Shown here in pieces: positions 26,742-36,068 of a DNA stretch of 58,172 nt. Under the pieces are notes generated by a model. The model did not search any database. It was not told the DNA's origin and saw only the letters and a list, made by a program, of their open reading frames with translations. Origin of the DNA: Oscillospiraceae bacterium (GTDB lineage Bacteria; Bacillota; Clostridia; Oscillospirales; Acutalibacteraceae); contig JAKVJJ010000009.1 of the NCBI GenBank assembly GCA_022487055.1, positions 1 through 58,172 of the forward strand. Direction: 5' to 3'. Made by a program: the position numbers and the translations under genes. Within the stretch, counting starts at the first letter, position 1. Every line of letters begins with the position of its first letter.

Positions 26742-27412
26742 TGCGCCACCATATACCCGGTGCCTTTTCGGGTAATGATAAAGTCAAAAAGCCCAATGGA
26801 TTCCAGCTTTCGGCGCAGGCGGTTGATGTTGACCGTCAGCGTGTTTTCATCCACATAACTGTCCGTTTCCCACAGGCGGGTCATCAGGTCGTCACGGCGC
26901 ACAGCTTTGCCGCGGCTTTCCAGCAGCGTCTGCAGAATGCGGAATTCATTTTTTGTCAGTTCCACTTTATGCTGCTGATAGGTTATGGTTTCGTCCGAGA
27001 GGTTCAGCACGGCACCGTGATGTTCTATCAGATTGGCCGGAACACCGAAATGATAAGTGCGCCGGAGCATTGCCTGCACTTTGGCTGTCAGCACTGTCAG
27101 GTCAAAGGGCTTTGCAATGAAATCGTCGCCGCCCATGTTGACCGCCATGACGATGTTCATATTGTCGGAAGCGGAGGAGAGAAAGATAATCGGCACTTTT
27201 GAAATGCGGCGAATTTCCTCACACCAGTGATAACCATTATAGAACGGCAGAGAAATGTCCATCAGTACCAGATGCGGGCTGAATGCGGCGAATTCGGCGG
27301 TTACTTCGTGAAAATCCTGCACAGTGGCTGTCTGCATTCCCCACGAATCCAGATACTTTGCCACGGAGGAAGCAATAATGGAGTCGTCCTCTACAATCAT
27401 TATCTTATACAT
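26738..27412 (-). CDS. BceR-type response regulator (OmpR family)
   Basis: 224 residues from the ATG at 27412, seven bases after AAAGGAG. The receiver domain has the acidic pair in MIVEDDSII, the phosphoacceptor Asp in HLVLMDISLP, a Ser in LSSASD and Lys in FIAKPFDL. The C-terminal winged helix reads KNEFRILQTLLESRGKAVRRDDL and ends with TVNINRLRRKLESIG and TRKGTGYMVAQ. Regulator, kinase, ATPase and permease form one direction. It is expected to bind the palindrome at 25726-25743 and switch on the transporter genes. Confidence 0.92.
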   Translation of the reverse strand: MYKIMIVEDDSIIASSVAKYLDSWGMQTATVQDFHEVTAEFAAFSPHLVLMDISLPFYNGYHWCEEIRRISKVPIIFLSSASDNMNIVMAVNMGGDDFIAKPFDLTVLTAKVQAMLRRTYHFGVPANLIEHHGAVLNLSDETITYQQHKVELTKNEFRILQTLLESRGKAVRRDDLMTRLWETDSYVDENTLTVNINRLRRKLESIGLFDFIITRKGTGYMVAQ

Positions 27413-27446
27413 AGAAACGCTCCTTTCCACCGGACGCTTGTCTTTT

Positions 27447-27455
27447 ATTATAACA
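27447..27455 (-). promoter_or_regulatory. extended -10 promoter of the bceRS-like genes
   Basis: On the minus strand TGTTATAAT is an extended -10 element about 35 bases before the regulator start codon. No good -35 box is seen. Confidence 0.5.
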
Positions 27456-27545
27456 TAGCCGCCTTAAAAAATCAGCTGCAGCGTCGGAAACTTCAAAATG
27501 TATATACAATTTCACATAGAAATGAAAATTCGTTCCGAAAAAGTA

Positions 27546-27574
27546 TTGACAAATTAGCTTCTTGGGAATATGCT
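27546..27574 (+). promoter_or_regulatory. phosphoketolase promoter
   Basis: TTGACA (27546) and TATGCT (27569) are separated by exactly 17 bp, giving a leader of about 160 bases before the start codon. The leader holds no obvious gene; CGC..GCG-rich short repeats near 27655-27700 could fold weakly. Confidence 0.7.
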
Positions 27575-27739
27575 TAACTTAAAAAGCCGCAGAATTTATA
27601 AAAATTACATGGCAATGATGTGAATATTCCGTGTTTTTGTTTGCTCGCTTTTTTTTGCGGGAACTCATCCGTACAACTTCCGCAAACAAGGAGCCGGCCG
27701 CGGCTAATAGAAATATCTATAGAAAGAGACTGATTGTAA

Positions 27740-30142
27740 ATGACGAAAGGAACACAGGAGTGCGCTTGCGTGGAAAAGCAGCCTTTGACCGAGGAATACC
27801 TCGAAAAAATGAATGCTTACTGGCGGGCTGCCAATTATCTGGGTGCAGGCCAGCTTTATCTGCTGGATAACCCGCTGCTCCGCCGTCCGCTCACCATGGC
27901 TGATGTTAAGAAAAAGATTGTCGGCCACTGGGGCACGGTGCCGGGGCAGAACTTTGTCTATGTCCATTTGAATCGTGTGATTAAAAAGTATGACCTGGAT
28001 ATGGTCTTGATTTCCGGCCCGGGCCACGGAGGAAACTTCTTTGTTGCCAATACGTACCTTGAGGGCACTTACAGCGAAGTTTATCCGAACATCAGCCGTG
28101 ATGAGGAAGGCATGAAGAAGCTCTTTAAGCAGTTCTCCTTCCCGGGCGGTATTTCCAGCCATGTGGCGCCGGAAACTCCCGGTTCCATCAATGAAGGCGG
28201 CGAGCTTGGCTATTCCATTGCTCATGCGTTTGGTTCCGTGTTTGATAACCCTGACCTTATCACAGCCTGCACGGTGGGTGACGGCGAAGCAGAAACCGGC
28301 CCGCTGGCAACAAGCTGGCAGTCCAATAAATTCCTCAACCCGATTACAGACGGTGCTGTGCTGCCGATTCTGCACCTGAACGGCTATAAAATCAGCAACC
28401 CGACCATCTTCTCCCGGATGTCCCATGAGGAAGTCGAAGACTTCTTTAAGGGCTGTGGTTGGAAGCCATATTTCGTTGAGGGCGATGACCCGATGACGAT
28501 GCACCGCAAGATGGCTGAAACGATGGATACGGTTATTGAGGAAATCAAGGCAATCCAGAAGCACGCACGCGAAACTGGTGACACCACCCGTCCGCGCTGG
28601 CCGATGATTGTCCTGCGTACCCCGAAGGGCTGGACTGGACCGAAAGTGGTTGACGGCAAGCAGATTGAGGGGACTTTCCGTGCGCATCAGGTGCCCATGA
28701 CCATGGAGAAGCCGGAGCATCTGCAGCAGCTCAGCGAATGGCTGCACAGTTATCATCCGGAGGAGCTGTTTGATGAGAACGGCACACTGATTCCGGAACT
28801 GCAGGCATTGGCACCAACCGGTGACCACCGTATCGGTTCCAACCCGCACGCAAACGGTGGCAAGCTGCTGCGCGACCTGCGTCTGCCTGACTTCCGTGAT
28901 TATGCCGTGGACGTTCCGGCACCGGGCAGCGTGGAAAAGCAGGACATGATTGAGCTTGGCGGATTTGTTCGCGATATTTTCAAGCTGAACAAAGAAAGCC
29001 GCAATTTCCGTATCTTTGGGCCGGATGAAACCATGTCCAACCGCCTGAATAAAGTCTTTGAAGCAACGAACCGTGACTGGAACGCAAAGCGTCTGGACAA
29101 CGATGAATTCCTTGCTTCTGATGGCCGCGTGATGGATTCCATGCTCAGTGAGCATATGTGTGAGGGTTGGCTGGAAGGCTATCTGCTGACCGGCCGCCAT
29201 GGCTTCTTTGCAAGCTATGAGGCATTTATCCGCATTGTGGACAGCATGGTTTCCCAGCACGCAAAGTGGCTCAAGGTTTGCAATCAGCTGCCGTGGCGCC
29301 GCCCGATTTCCTCTCTGAACCTGATCTTGACTTCCAATGTTTGGCAGCAGGATCACAATGGCTTCACGCATCAGGATCCGGGCTTCCTCGACCACATCGC
29401 AAACAAGAAGGCAGATGTCGTACGCCTTTATCTGCCTCCGGATACCAACTGCCTGTTGTCTGTATTTGACCACTGCATCCGCAGCAAGAACTATGTGAAT
29501 GTCATGGTCACTTCCAAGCATCCTCGTCCGCAGTGGCTGACCATGGAGCAGGCTGTGAAACACTGCACCCAGGGCATCGGCATCTGGGAATGGGCAAGCA
29601 ATGACCAAGGCTCTGAGCCAGACGTTGTGATGGCTTGCTGTGGTGACACACCGACACTGGAAACACTGGCTGCTGTCACAATCCTGCGCGACAACCTGCC
29701 GGAACTGAAGATTCGTGTGATCAATGTTGTTGATCTGATGAAGCTTCAGCCGCAGAGCAAGCATCCGCATGGTCTTTCTGATGTGGACTATGATGCGTTG
29801 TTTACAACAGACAAGCCGATTATCTTTGCTTTCCATGGCTATCCGACTTTGGTGCATGAGCTGACCTATCACCGCCATAACCGCAATCTGCATGTTTGTG
29901 GCTATCAGGAGGAAGGCACCATCACCACGCCGTTTGATATGCGTGTGCAGAACAAGATTGACCGCTTTCATCTGGTGAAGGATGTCGTCGAGCGTCTGCC
30001 ACAGCTTGGCAACCGCGGTGCTTATTTGCTGCAGAAGATGAACGATACACTGGTTGCACATAAACAGTATATCTCCACTTATGGACAGGATTTGCCAGAA
30101 GTCTGCGACTGGAAATGGCACACACCGGACCAGAAAGACTAA
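27740..30142 (+). CDS. xfp: xylulose-5-phosphate/fructose-6-phosphate phosphoketolase
   Basis: 800 residues, family length. [25 protein letters not shown] and the [11 protein letters not shown] segment are signature XFP sequences; [19 protein letters not shown] (thiamin-diphosphate site) and [20 protein letters not shown] (the second signature) are intact. It cleaves xylulose 5-phosphate, and often fructose 6-phosphate, with phosphate to acetyl-phosphate plus glyceraldehyde 3-phosphate or erythrose 4-phosphate. In this organism it would give a direct route from pentoses and hexoses to acetyl-phosphate and ATP. It is monocistronic with its own promoter and terminator, and codon use is strongly biased, suggesting high expression. 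Confidence 0.97.
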   Translation: MTKGTQECACVEKQPLTEEYLEKMNAYWRAANYLGAGQLYLLDNPLLRRPLTMADVKKKIVGHWGTVPGQNFVYVHLNRVIKKYDLDMVLISGPGHGGNFFVANTYLEGTYSEVYPNISRDEEGMKKLFKQFSFPGGISSHVAPETPGSINEGGELGYSIAHAFGSVFDNPDLITACTVGDGEAETGPLATSWQSNKFLNPITDGAVLPILHLNGYKISNPTIFSRMSHEEVEDFFKGCGWKPYFVEGDDPMTMHRKMAETMDTVIEEIKAIQKHARETGDTTRPRWPMIVLRTPKGWTGPKVVDGKQIEGTFRAHQVPMTMEKPEHLQQLSEWLHSYHPEELFDENGTLIPELQALAPTGDHRIGSNPHANGGKLLRDLRLPDFRDYAVDVPAPGSVEKQDMIELGGFVRDIFKLNKESRNFRIFGPDETMSNRLNKVFEATNRDWNAKRLDNDEFLASDGRVMDSMLSEHMCEGWLEGYLLTGRHGFFASYEAFIRIVDSMVSQHAKWLKVCNQLPWRRPISSLNLILTSNVWQQDHNGFTHQDPGFLDHIANKKADVVRLYLPPDTNCLLSVFDHCIRSKNYVNVMVTSKHPRPQWLTMEQAVKHCTQGIGIWEWASNDQGSEPDVVMACCGDTPTLETLAAVTILRDNLPELKIRVINVVDLMKLQPQSKHPHGLSDVDYDALFTTDKPIIFAFHGYPTLVHELTYHRHNRNLHVCGYQEEGTITTPFDMRVQNKIDRFHLVKDVVERLPQLGNRGAYLLQKMNDTLVAHKQYISTYGQDLPEVCDWKWHTPDQKD

Positions 30143-30186
30143 GTATTCCTGACTCCTTTTTGATTACACAATTTACCTTTCATATA

Positions 30187-30233
30187 AAAATGCCCTGCTC
30201 TGCCATTGTGCGGAACAGGGCATTGCCTTTTTT
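30187..30233 (+). terminator. xfp terminator
   Basis: AATGCCCTG pairs with CAGGGCATT around an 18-base loop, followed after three bases by seven T. Confidence 0.8.
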
Positions 30234-30251
30234 GGGAGAAGCAGTTACAAT
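30223..30251 (+). promoter_or_regulatory. candidate proC promoter
   Basis: TTGCCT (30223) and TACAAT (30246) are 17 bp apart. The -35 box overlaps the end of the xfp terminator. Confidence 0.45.
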
Positions 30252-30295
30252 AGACTTTAGCAGAGGAAATAAGCAAAGCAAAGGAGCCTGCGGAA

Positions 30296-31090
30296 ATGAA
30301 ACTTGGATTTATCGGATGTGGAAATATGGCAAAGGCCATGATTTCCGGTATCATTAAAAACGGTGTCTGCAGTGCGGAAGATATTATTGTTTCCGCTAAA
30401 ACAGAGGCGACTCTCCAAAAGGCACAAGCGGAATATGGTGTGCATACGGCAAAAGCGAATGCGGAAGTTGCGAAGGCTTCTGATGCGTTTGTGCTGGCAG
30501 TCAAACCGCAGTTTTATGCGGAAGTGATTGCTGAGATTCGAGACAGTGTCCGGCCGGAGCAGCTTGTGATTACGATTGCCCCGGGCAAGACGCTGGCATG
30601 GCTTTCAGAACAGTTCGGCAGACCGGTACAGCTTGTGCGCACCATGCCGAATACGCCCGCTATGGTTGGGGAGGGCATCACGGCGGTCTGCTGCAGCGAT
30701 GACTTGCCGCAGAAAACACTGGACTGTGCGCTGAAGATTCTTCGCAGTTTTGGCAAAGCAGAAGTTGTGCCGGAGCGGCTGATGGATGCGGTGGTGTCGG
30801 TCAGCGGCAGCTCCCCAGCATTTGTCTTTATGTTTATTGAGGCAATGGCAGATGCGGCTGTGGCAGACGGAATGCCGCGGAAGCAGGCATACACTTTTGC
30901 GGCGCAGGCAGTACTGGGCAGCGCAAAGATGGTGCTGGAAACCGGCAGACATCCGGCGGAACTGAAAGATATGGTCTGTTCTCCGGCAGGCACGACGATT
31001 GAAGCGGTGCGTGTTCTTGAGGAAACTGGTTTTCGCGGCAGCGTGATGGCCGCCATGAAAGCCTGCACAGATAAGGCAAAATCAGTGTGA
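30296..31090 (+). CDS. proC: pyrroline-5-carboxylate reductase
   Basis: 264 residues, typical ProC. MKLGFIGCGNMAKAMISGI is the NADP-binding Rossmann start; AVKPQFYAEV and TMPNTPAMVGEGITA are conserved, and SGSSPAFVFMFIEAMADAAV with SPAGTTIEAVRVLEE near the C-terminus are the family signature. The enzyme reduces pyrroline-5-carboxylate to proline in the cytoplasm. AAAGGAG is eight bases before the ATG. It is a single gene ending at a terminator. Confidence 0.96.
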   Translation: MKLGFIGCGNMAKAMISGIIKNGVCSAEDIIVSAKTEATLQKAQAEYGVHTAKANAEVAKASDAFVLAVKPQFYAEVIAEIRDSVRPEQLVITIAPGKTLAWLSEQFGRPVQLVRTMPNTPAMVGEGITAVCCSDDLPQKTLDCALKILRSFGKAEVVPERLMDAVVSVSGSSPAFVFMFIEAMADAAVADGMPRKQAYTFAAQAVLGSAKMVLETGRHPAELKDMVCSPAGTTIEAVRVLEETGFRGSVMAAMKACTDKAKSV

Positions 31091-31095
31091 CAACA

Positions 31096-31137
31096 AAAGA
31101 AGGGCTGTGGAGAAATTTCTCCGCAGCCCTTCTTTTA
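31096..31137. terminator. bidirectional terminator
   Basis: AAAAGAAGGGCTG and CAGCCCTTCTTTT pair around GTGGAGAAATTTCTCCG, giving one long hairpin between convergent proC and the 83-aa gene. Confidence 0.88.
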
Positions 31138-31140
31138 CCT

Positions 31141-31392
31141 TTATTCTGATTTCCATTCATAAATCGCGGTGATTCGCGGAATATATTCATGGAAGCAGAT
31201 ATTTTTATTTTCCGGTGAAACCAAAAAATGTCCGCTAACCCGGTAGACACCGTCTTTATAAACGGAGTTGGCCTGTCTGGCAGTACCGCAGGCACCGCAG
31301 TTTTCACAGGTGGCGGCATCCGGATTCTCAAATTCCACCCACACCAGAGTGCCATCCGCTCCGGACAGCCCATTGAGTTTTTTACCTTTCAT
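31141..31392 (-). CDS. 83-residue Cys-motif protein coupled to LacI gene
   Basis: A small soluble protein, MKGKKLNGLSGADGTLVWVE at the start, with CENCGACG in the middle (C-x2-C-x2-C) that could bind a metal, and a beta-rich C-terminal half (VYRVSGHFLVS, ITAIYEWKSE). Its ATG overlaps the stop of the LacI-family gene (ATGA) with GAAGGA nine bases upstream, so it is translationally coupled to the regulator. I do not recognise the family. Because it is co-translated with a sugar-responsive repressor it may modulate that regulator, which is a guess. Confidence 0.65.
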   Translation of the reverse strand: MKGKKLNGLSGADGTLVWVEFENPDAATCENCGACGTARQANSVYKDGVYRVSGHFLVSPENKNICFHEYIPRITAIYEWKSE

Positions 31393-32435
31393 TGTGCAAG
31401 TCCTTCTTTCTTGTTTTCTGCAGCTTTTTCTGTGATGGTGCGCACACTGCCGCGCTCAACCAGATATGTGGGCAGGTGAATATTTCGCTGTTTCGGCGGA
31501 TGCCCCTGCATGATGTCTAGGAGCAGTTCTACTGCCAGCCGGCCTTTTTCTGCTGGTTCCTGGTGCATGGTAGTTAGCGGCGGGCGGGTATTCTGTGCCA
31601 GTATATTATCATCAAAACCAACGACGGAAAGGTCTTCCGGTATGCGCACACCGTTATCCTGTAAATAATTCATGGCAAGCATCGCATAATAATCAGAGGC
31701 AAAGAAAACAGCCGTGAAATCATTTCGTCGGCGGAGCAGTTCTGCCGGTGCTTTAATTTTATCCTCATGAGAACAGGAGATCAGCCAATCTTTTTCACAG
31801 TGGATACCATGCTCCTCTAACGCGGCTTTATAGCCCAGATAGCGCTCATGGTCAACGCTGACGAGGTTATCTGAGGAAAAGGCAATGCGTTTGTGCCCGT
31901 GTGCAATCAGGTAAGAGGCCATCTGGTAGCCGCCGGAGCGGTCTTCCAGCCCGATATTTGCATAATCTGTTCTGCCGTCGAAATAAGAATCGACGAAAAT
32001 CACAGGTTTATGCGTAACTTCTTCAATCCGGAACCACTGTTCCTTGTGCATGCTGCAGATGATAAGCCCCTCTACATTCCACGAAAGGGCAAGCTGAATG
32101 GCTTCATCCTCCGCATTGGTGACGTGAACCATCATGTAAAACTGCCGCTCCTCAATGGCAGCGGCAATCGCACCGACCAGCTCGCCGTTAAATGGGTCCG
32201 CCAGTGCCTGTGCGCCGCTGCCTTTTTCAAAGCAGAGGATCACGCCGATAATATGTGTTTGATTGCTAGCAAGATTGCGTGCAGTCATATTGGGAATGTA
32301 GTGGGATTCTCGAATGACCTGACGGACTTTCTGGATAGTGGCAGGGGAAACTTCCTGAGTGTTTCCGTGAATGACATTGGAAACAGTGGTGGGGCTGACA
32401 CCGATTTTTTCGGCCATTTGCTTGATGGTGACCAT
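31389..32435 (-). CDS. LacI family transcriptional regulator of the alpha-glucoside locus
   Basis: 348 residues. VTIKQMAEKIGVSPTTVSNV is the DNA-binding helix-turn-helix, ARNLASNQTHIIGVIL the hinge, and RPPLTTMHQEPAEKG the C-terminal dimer segment; the core is a sugar-binding fold. AAAGGAAA precedes the ATG. It is divergent from an SBP-permease-permease-GH31 operon, and two ACTTTTGCGC-type palindromes flank that operon's promoter. It most likely represses it until an alpha-glucoside is present. The next gene, an 83-residue Cys protein, overlaps its stop codon. Confidence 0.92.
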   Translation of the reverse strand: MVTIKQMAEKIGVSPTTVSNVIHGNTQEVSPATIQKVRQVIRESHYIPNMTARNLASNQTHIIGVILCFEKGSGAQALADPFNGELVGAIAAAIEERQFYMMVHVTNAEDEAIQLALSWNVEGLIICSMHKEQWFRIEEVTHKPVIFVDSYFDGRTDYANIGLEDRSGGYQMASYLIAHGHKRIAFSSDNLVSVDHERYLGYKAALEEHGIHCEKDWLISCSHEDKIKAPAELLRRRNDFTAVFFASDYYAMLAMNYLQDNGVRIPEDLSVVGFDDNILAQNTRPPLTTMHQEPAEKGRLAVELLLDIMQGHPPKQRNIHLPTYLVERGSVRTITEKAAENKKEGLAQ

Positions 32436-32610
32436 AACGGAGTTTCCTTTCTGGGGTAAAAGTAACTTAAATAATTATTATAGTCTACTAAAGTAAAAAA
32501 AACAATTTCCGATGCGGGCGATATGCAACCACTTTGGGCAGCACAAAGAGCAGTGCCCAATTTTAGCGGCTTTATGCGCAGAAAATCAAATAATTAAAAA
32601 AAATATTAAA

Positions 32611-32702
32611 ACTTATGCGCAAAAGTATTGCAAAATGAAAATGCATGATATATAATAAGCACATAAAATCAGCTTATACCAGATAAACTTTTGCGACAAA
32701 GT
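32611..32702 (+). promoter_or_regulatory. promoter and two LacI-type operators of the alpha-glucoside operon
   Basis: TTGCAA (32628) and TATAAT (32651) are 17 bp apart. ACTTATGCGCAAAAGT (32611-32626) abuts the -35 box and ACTTTTGCGACAAAGT (32687-32702) lies about 25 bases after the start of transcription; both are near-palindromes of one pattern, centred 76 bp apart. A half-site TTTATGCGCAGAAA is at 32571. Confidence 0.75.
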
Positions 32703-32766
32703 AATAATTTTGGTATGCTTGGAAATGCTGATTGACAATTTTTTGGAGGAAAAGGAGTTGTTTTAA

Positions 32767-34146
32767 ATGAAAGGTAAAAAGCTGCTGGCACTAGTAACAG
32801 CCGGCGCAATGTGTGCGGCTGCATTAGCAGGATGCGGCGAAACCACAGGAGCCTCTTCCGGAGCTGCGGGCTCCACTGCGGCGGGCACATCTGCCGCTTC
32901 TGCAGGTGGAGTGGCCAATGGAAAAAATGTGAGCATTAATATTTTCCAGTTCAAAGTTGAGGCAAAGGATGCTTTCCAAAAAGCTATTGACGCTTACCAG
33001 AAGAAGAACCCGAATGTTAAGATTAACATGGAAACCGTCGGCGGCGGCGATGATTACGGCGCCGCGCTGAAAACAAAGATGAAGTCTGACCCGCCGGTTA
33101 TCTTTAACATCGGCGGCCCGCAGGACGTGAAAGACTGGAACAGCAAGCTGGAAGACCTCTCTGACCAGAAGTGGATTTCTCATTTGCCGGCGGATTCCTT
33201 GGCCGATGTCAAGGATGGCAGCAAAGTTTTGGGAATGCCGTTTGACCTTGAGGGCTATGGCATTGTCATTAACCGCAAGATGTTTGAGGATGCCGGTGTG
33301 TCTTATGATTCCATGCTGACCTATGACGGCATGAAAAAAGGCTTTGATACCCTGAAAGCCAAGATTGAAAAGGGCGATATGAAGTCCAAATATCCGCAGC
33401 TGGAGGCGGTTATGGAGTATCCGGCCAAGGAAACATGGGTTATCGGTGACCACGACATCAACTCAACTTTGGGGCAGGACTTTAAGAATGCAACTGAAGC
33501 ATTTAACGCCAAGGAACTTCCATTTAAGGCGTCGGACGGCTACAAGAAGATAATCGATTTTCAGGCAAGCTACACCACCAATGCAAAGAGCCGTGGCACT
33601 CTGAATTCAATCGATTACAGCACTTCTTTGGAGGGCGGCCTTGCAATCGAGCGTGTTGCCGCTATTGAGCAGGGCAACTGGATTGCACCGTCTGTTACCA
33701 GTGTGGATGCGAATGTGCTGAAGAAACTGGATATGCTGCCGTTCCCGGTGCCGGGCTTCTCTGACGGCAAATGGCCGGTCGGCGTGCCAATGTACTGGGC
33801 TGTGAATAAAGACGCGGATGCTGACAAGAAAGCTGCTGCAAAAGATTTCCTGAACTTTATGTATCAGTCCGATGAAGGCAAACAAATTATTATCAATGAC
33901 GCGAAGTTTGCGGTCGCATTTGACAACTATGGCAGTCTGAAGCCCTCAGACCCGCTGAATCAGCGTATTATGAAGGCTGTGGCAGACAAGAAGACAATGC
34001 CCGGCTGGGTTTACAACGGTGCACCGCCAACCTGGACACAGAAAGTGGCTGGCGCCAATGTGCAGAAATACCTGAGCGGTGAGGAAACATGGGACCAGGT
34101 CGTGAAGAACTGCAAAGACCAGTGGAAATCCATGCGCGCTTCCTGA
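32767..34146 (+). CDS. sugar ABC transporter substrate-binding lipoprotein (alpha-glucoside inferred)
   Basis: 459 residues with a lipoprotein signal (KKLLALVTAGAM, lipobox ALAGC, Cys about residue 23) and an Ala/Ser/Gly-rich linker. The mature protein shows the MalE-like plan: VSINIFQFKVEAKDAFQKAI, LGMPFDLEGYGIVINRKMFEDAG and GVPMYWAVNKDADADKKAAAKDF. AGGAAAAGGAG lies upstream. It is the first gene of an operon with two permeases and a GH31 enzyme, behind an operator-flanked promoter. The family is certain; alpha-glucosides (maltose- or isomaltose-like) are inferred from GH31. Confidence 0.87.
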   Translation: MKGKKLLALVTAGAMCAAALAGCGETTGASSGAAGSTAAGTSAASAGGVANGKNVSINIFQFKVEAKDAFQKAIDAYQKKNPNVKINMETVGGGDDYGAALKTKMKSDPPVIFNIGGPQDVKDWNSKLEDLSDQKWISHLPADSLADVKDGSKVLGMPFDLEGYGIVINRKMFEDAGVSYDSMLTYDGMKKGFDTLKAKIEKGDMKSKYPQLEAVMEYPAKETWVIGDHDINSTLGQDFKNATEAFNAKELPFKASDGYKKIIDFQASYTTNAKSRGTLNSIDYSTSLEGGLAIERVAAIEQGNWIAPSVTSVDANVLKKLDMLPFPVPGFSDGKWPVGVPMYWAVNKDADADKKAAAKDFLNFMYQSDEGKQIIINDAKFAVAFDNYGSLKPSDPLNQRIMKAVADKKTMPGWVYNGAPPTWTQKVAGANVQKYLSGEETWDQVVKNCKDQWKSMRAS

Positions 34147-34177
34147 GCAGATAAAAACTAAAAATGTCTAAATCGGG

Positions 34178-34202
34178 AGCCGCCGCTTTTAAACGGCGGC
34201 TT
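34178..34202 (+). terminator. intercistronic hairpin after the binding-protein gene
   Basis: AGCCGCCG and CGGCGGCT form an 8-bp GC-rich stem with no long T-run, so it is more likely an mRNA-stabilising hairpin or weak attenuator than a full terminator. It mirrors the hairpin at 10132 in the other sugar operon. Confidence 0.55.
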
Positions 34203-34240
34203 CTGTGCTGAATGAAATCATGTCTAAGGGGGAATCACAG

Positions 34241-35104
34241 ATGCAAAAGAGCAAAACACGGTTCTGGCTGTTTCTGGCGCCTGCGCTGATTGCTTTTGCA
34301 CTCATCGTGCTTATTCCCACAATCATGGGATTCTGGTATGCCTTTACAGACTGGAACGGAATCTCAGAGCGTGCCAACTTTGTGGGAGTTCGCAATTTCG
34401 TTACCATTTTTCAGGACCAGACTTTTCTGCATGCTTTTGGGTTCACGGCTTTGTTTGCCCTGTGCGCAGTGGTGCTGGTCAATGTCGTAGGTTTTGCTCT
34501 GGCACTTCTGGTGACACAGGCGTTCCCCGGCGCAACTGCCCTGCGCGGCATTTTCTTCATGCCAAACCTGATTGGCGGGCTGCTGCTCGGCTTTACATGG
34601 CAGTTTATCTTTACATCTATCTTTACAGCAATCGGCAAAGCAACCGGAATGCATTTCCTGATAGGCTGGCTGTCCAATCCGCAGACCGGCTTCTGGGGGC
34701 TGGTGATTTTAACCGTCTGGCAGCTTTCCGGCTACATGATGATTATTTACATTGCGCAAATTCAGCAGATACAGGAATCGGTCAAAGAAGCAGCACGCAT
34801 TGACGGTGCGGGTGCGGGCAGCATGCTGGTGCACATCACGATGCCGCTGATGATGCCTGCCTTCACAATCGGTTTGTTTATGACGATTTCCAATTCTTTT
34901 AAAATGTTTGATCAGAACCTGGCGCTGACGGCCGGCGGTCCTTACCGCGCAACCGAGATGCTGGCACTGAATATCTACAATTCCGCCTTTGCGGAGAATC
35001 ACTTGGGCATTGCACAGGCAAAGGCTATCATTTTCCTGATTGTTGTTGCCGCCATCGGTATTACCCAACTGACGCTTACCAAGCGGAAGGAGGTTGAGAT
35101 GTAA
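34241..35104 (+). CDS. sugar ABC transporter permease, MalF/UgpA type
   Basis: 287 residues from the ATG at 34241 (AAGGGGGA upstream; an in-frame ATG at 34205 lies inside the hairpin region). Six helices; the N-terminus RFWLFLAPALIAFALIVLIP and the EAA loop VKEAARIDGAGAGSMLVHITMP are characteristic. Its stop codon overlaps the next start by one base. It forms the channel with the next gene's product. As in the cellodextrin operon, no ATPase gene accompanies it. Confidence 0.9.
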   Translation: MQKSKTRFWLFLAPALIAFALIVLIPTIMGFWYAFTDWNGISERANFVGVRNFVTIFQDQTFLHAFGFTALFALCAVVLVNVVGFALALLVTQAFPGATALRGIFFMPNLIGGLLLGFTWQFIFTSIFTAIGKATGMHFLIGWLSNPQTGFWGLVILTVWQLSGYMMIIYIAQIQQIQESVKEAARIDGAGAGSMLVHITMPLMMPAFTIGLFMTISNSFKMFDQNLALTAGGPYRATEMLALNIYNSAFAENHLGIAQAKAIIFLIVVAAIGITQLTLTKRKEVEM

Positions 35105-35964
35105 TGGAAAACACGCAAACTGTAAAAACCGGGATGCACCGCAAAAATGTGACCAAGAAAGTGGTATTCGTTATCGTTGGCATTTTACTGGGCCTTCTGT
35201 TCTTATTCCCGATTGTTATTCTGCTGCTGAATTCCTTTAAAAATCAGCGCGGAATCTTTATGAATGTGCTGGGTTTTCCGGATGCAAAGACCTTTACGCC
35301 AAACAACTATCCGCAGGCATTTAAGTTCTTGGATTATACGACGTCATTCATGAATTCCCTCGTCATCACGATTGTATCCACAGCGCTGATTCTGCTGGTA
35401 TCTTCCATGGCGGCATGGGTGCTGGTTCGCTACAAGACAAAGGCAAGCTCCGTCATTTTTTTGCTATTTGCCGCTGCCATGCTGATTCCTTTTCAGTGTG
35501 TGATGCTGCCGCTGATGAGCGTTGGCTCCGCCCTGCACATGATTAACCGTGTCGGACTGGTTATCATGTATGTTGGTTTCGGCACCAGTATGTCCATCAT
35601 TATGTTCCATGGCTTCATTAAAAATGTGCCGGAAGAACTGGAGGAGGCCGCCACGATTGACGGCTGCAATTCCATTCAGCTTTTCTTCATCATTGTGGTG
35701 CCACTGCTCAAAACCATTATGATTACAGTCGCCATTCTGAATGTAATGTGGATTTGGAACGATTATCTGCTGCCGTCTCTGGTGATTAACAAAGCCGGAT
35801 GGCAGACTCTGCCGCTGAAAACCTATCTGTTCTTTGGGCAGTTCTCCAAGCGCTGGGATTTGGCGTCTGCCGGACTGATGCTGTGTATCATCCCAATCGT
35901 TGTTTTCTATCTTGCCTGCCAAAAGTACATCGTCAAAGGTGTGACAGACGGAGCAATTAAATAA
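35104..35964 (+). CDS. sugar ABC transporter permease, MalG/UgpE type
   Basis: 286 residues, six helices, basic N-terminus. The EAA loop reads EELEEAATIDGCNSIQLFFI and the end QKYIVKGVTDGAIK fits the MalG C-terminal tail that contacts the ATPase. AAGGAGG lies within the end of the preceding gene. A GC-rich terminator-like hairpin follows, separating it partially from the GH31 gene 104 bases downstream. Confidence 0.9.
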   Translation: MENTQTVKTGMHRKNVTKKVVFVIVGILLGLLFLFPIVILLLNSFKNQRGIFMNVLGFPDAKTFTPNNYPQAFKFLDYTTSFMNSLVITIVSTALILLVSSMAAWVLVRYKTKASSVIFLLFAAAMLIPFQCVMLPLMSVGSALHMINRVGLVIMYVGFGTSMSIIMFHGFIKNVPEELEEAATIDGCNSIQLFFIIVVPLLKTIMITVAILNVMWIWNDYLLPSLVINKAGWQTLPLKTYLFFGQFSKRWDLASAGLMLCIIPIVVFYLACQKYIVKGVTDGAIK

Positions 35965-35984
35965 AATATCGAATGGAATGTGCG

Positions 35985-36019
35985 AAGGGCCGGATTGCGC
36001 TGAGCATCCGGCCCTTTTG
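35985..36019 (+). terminator. terminator or attenuator before the GH31 gene
   Basis: AAGGGCCGGAT pairs closely with ATCCGGCCCTT around a 10-base loop, followed by TTTTG. The T-run is short, so read-through into the GH31 gene is plausible. Confidence 0.65.
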
Positions 36020-36068
36020 CTGACAACAGGGAAATGTATAAAATAGAAAATTACAGGAGGACATTACC

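Noticed and set aside
27704-30121. Minus-strand open frame of about 800 codons opposite xfp
   Set aside because: It is an artefact of the strong codon bias of xfp; the plus strand has the full phosphoketolase motifs, promoter and ribosome site.
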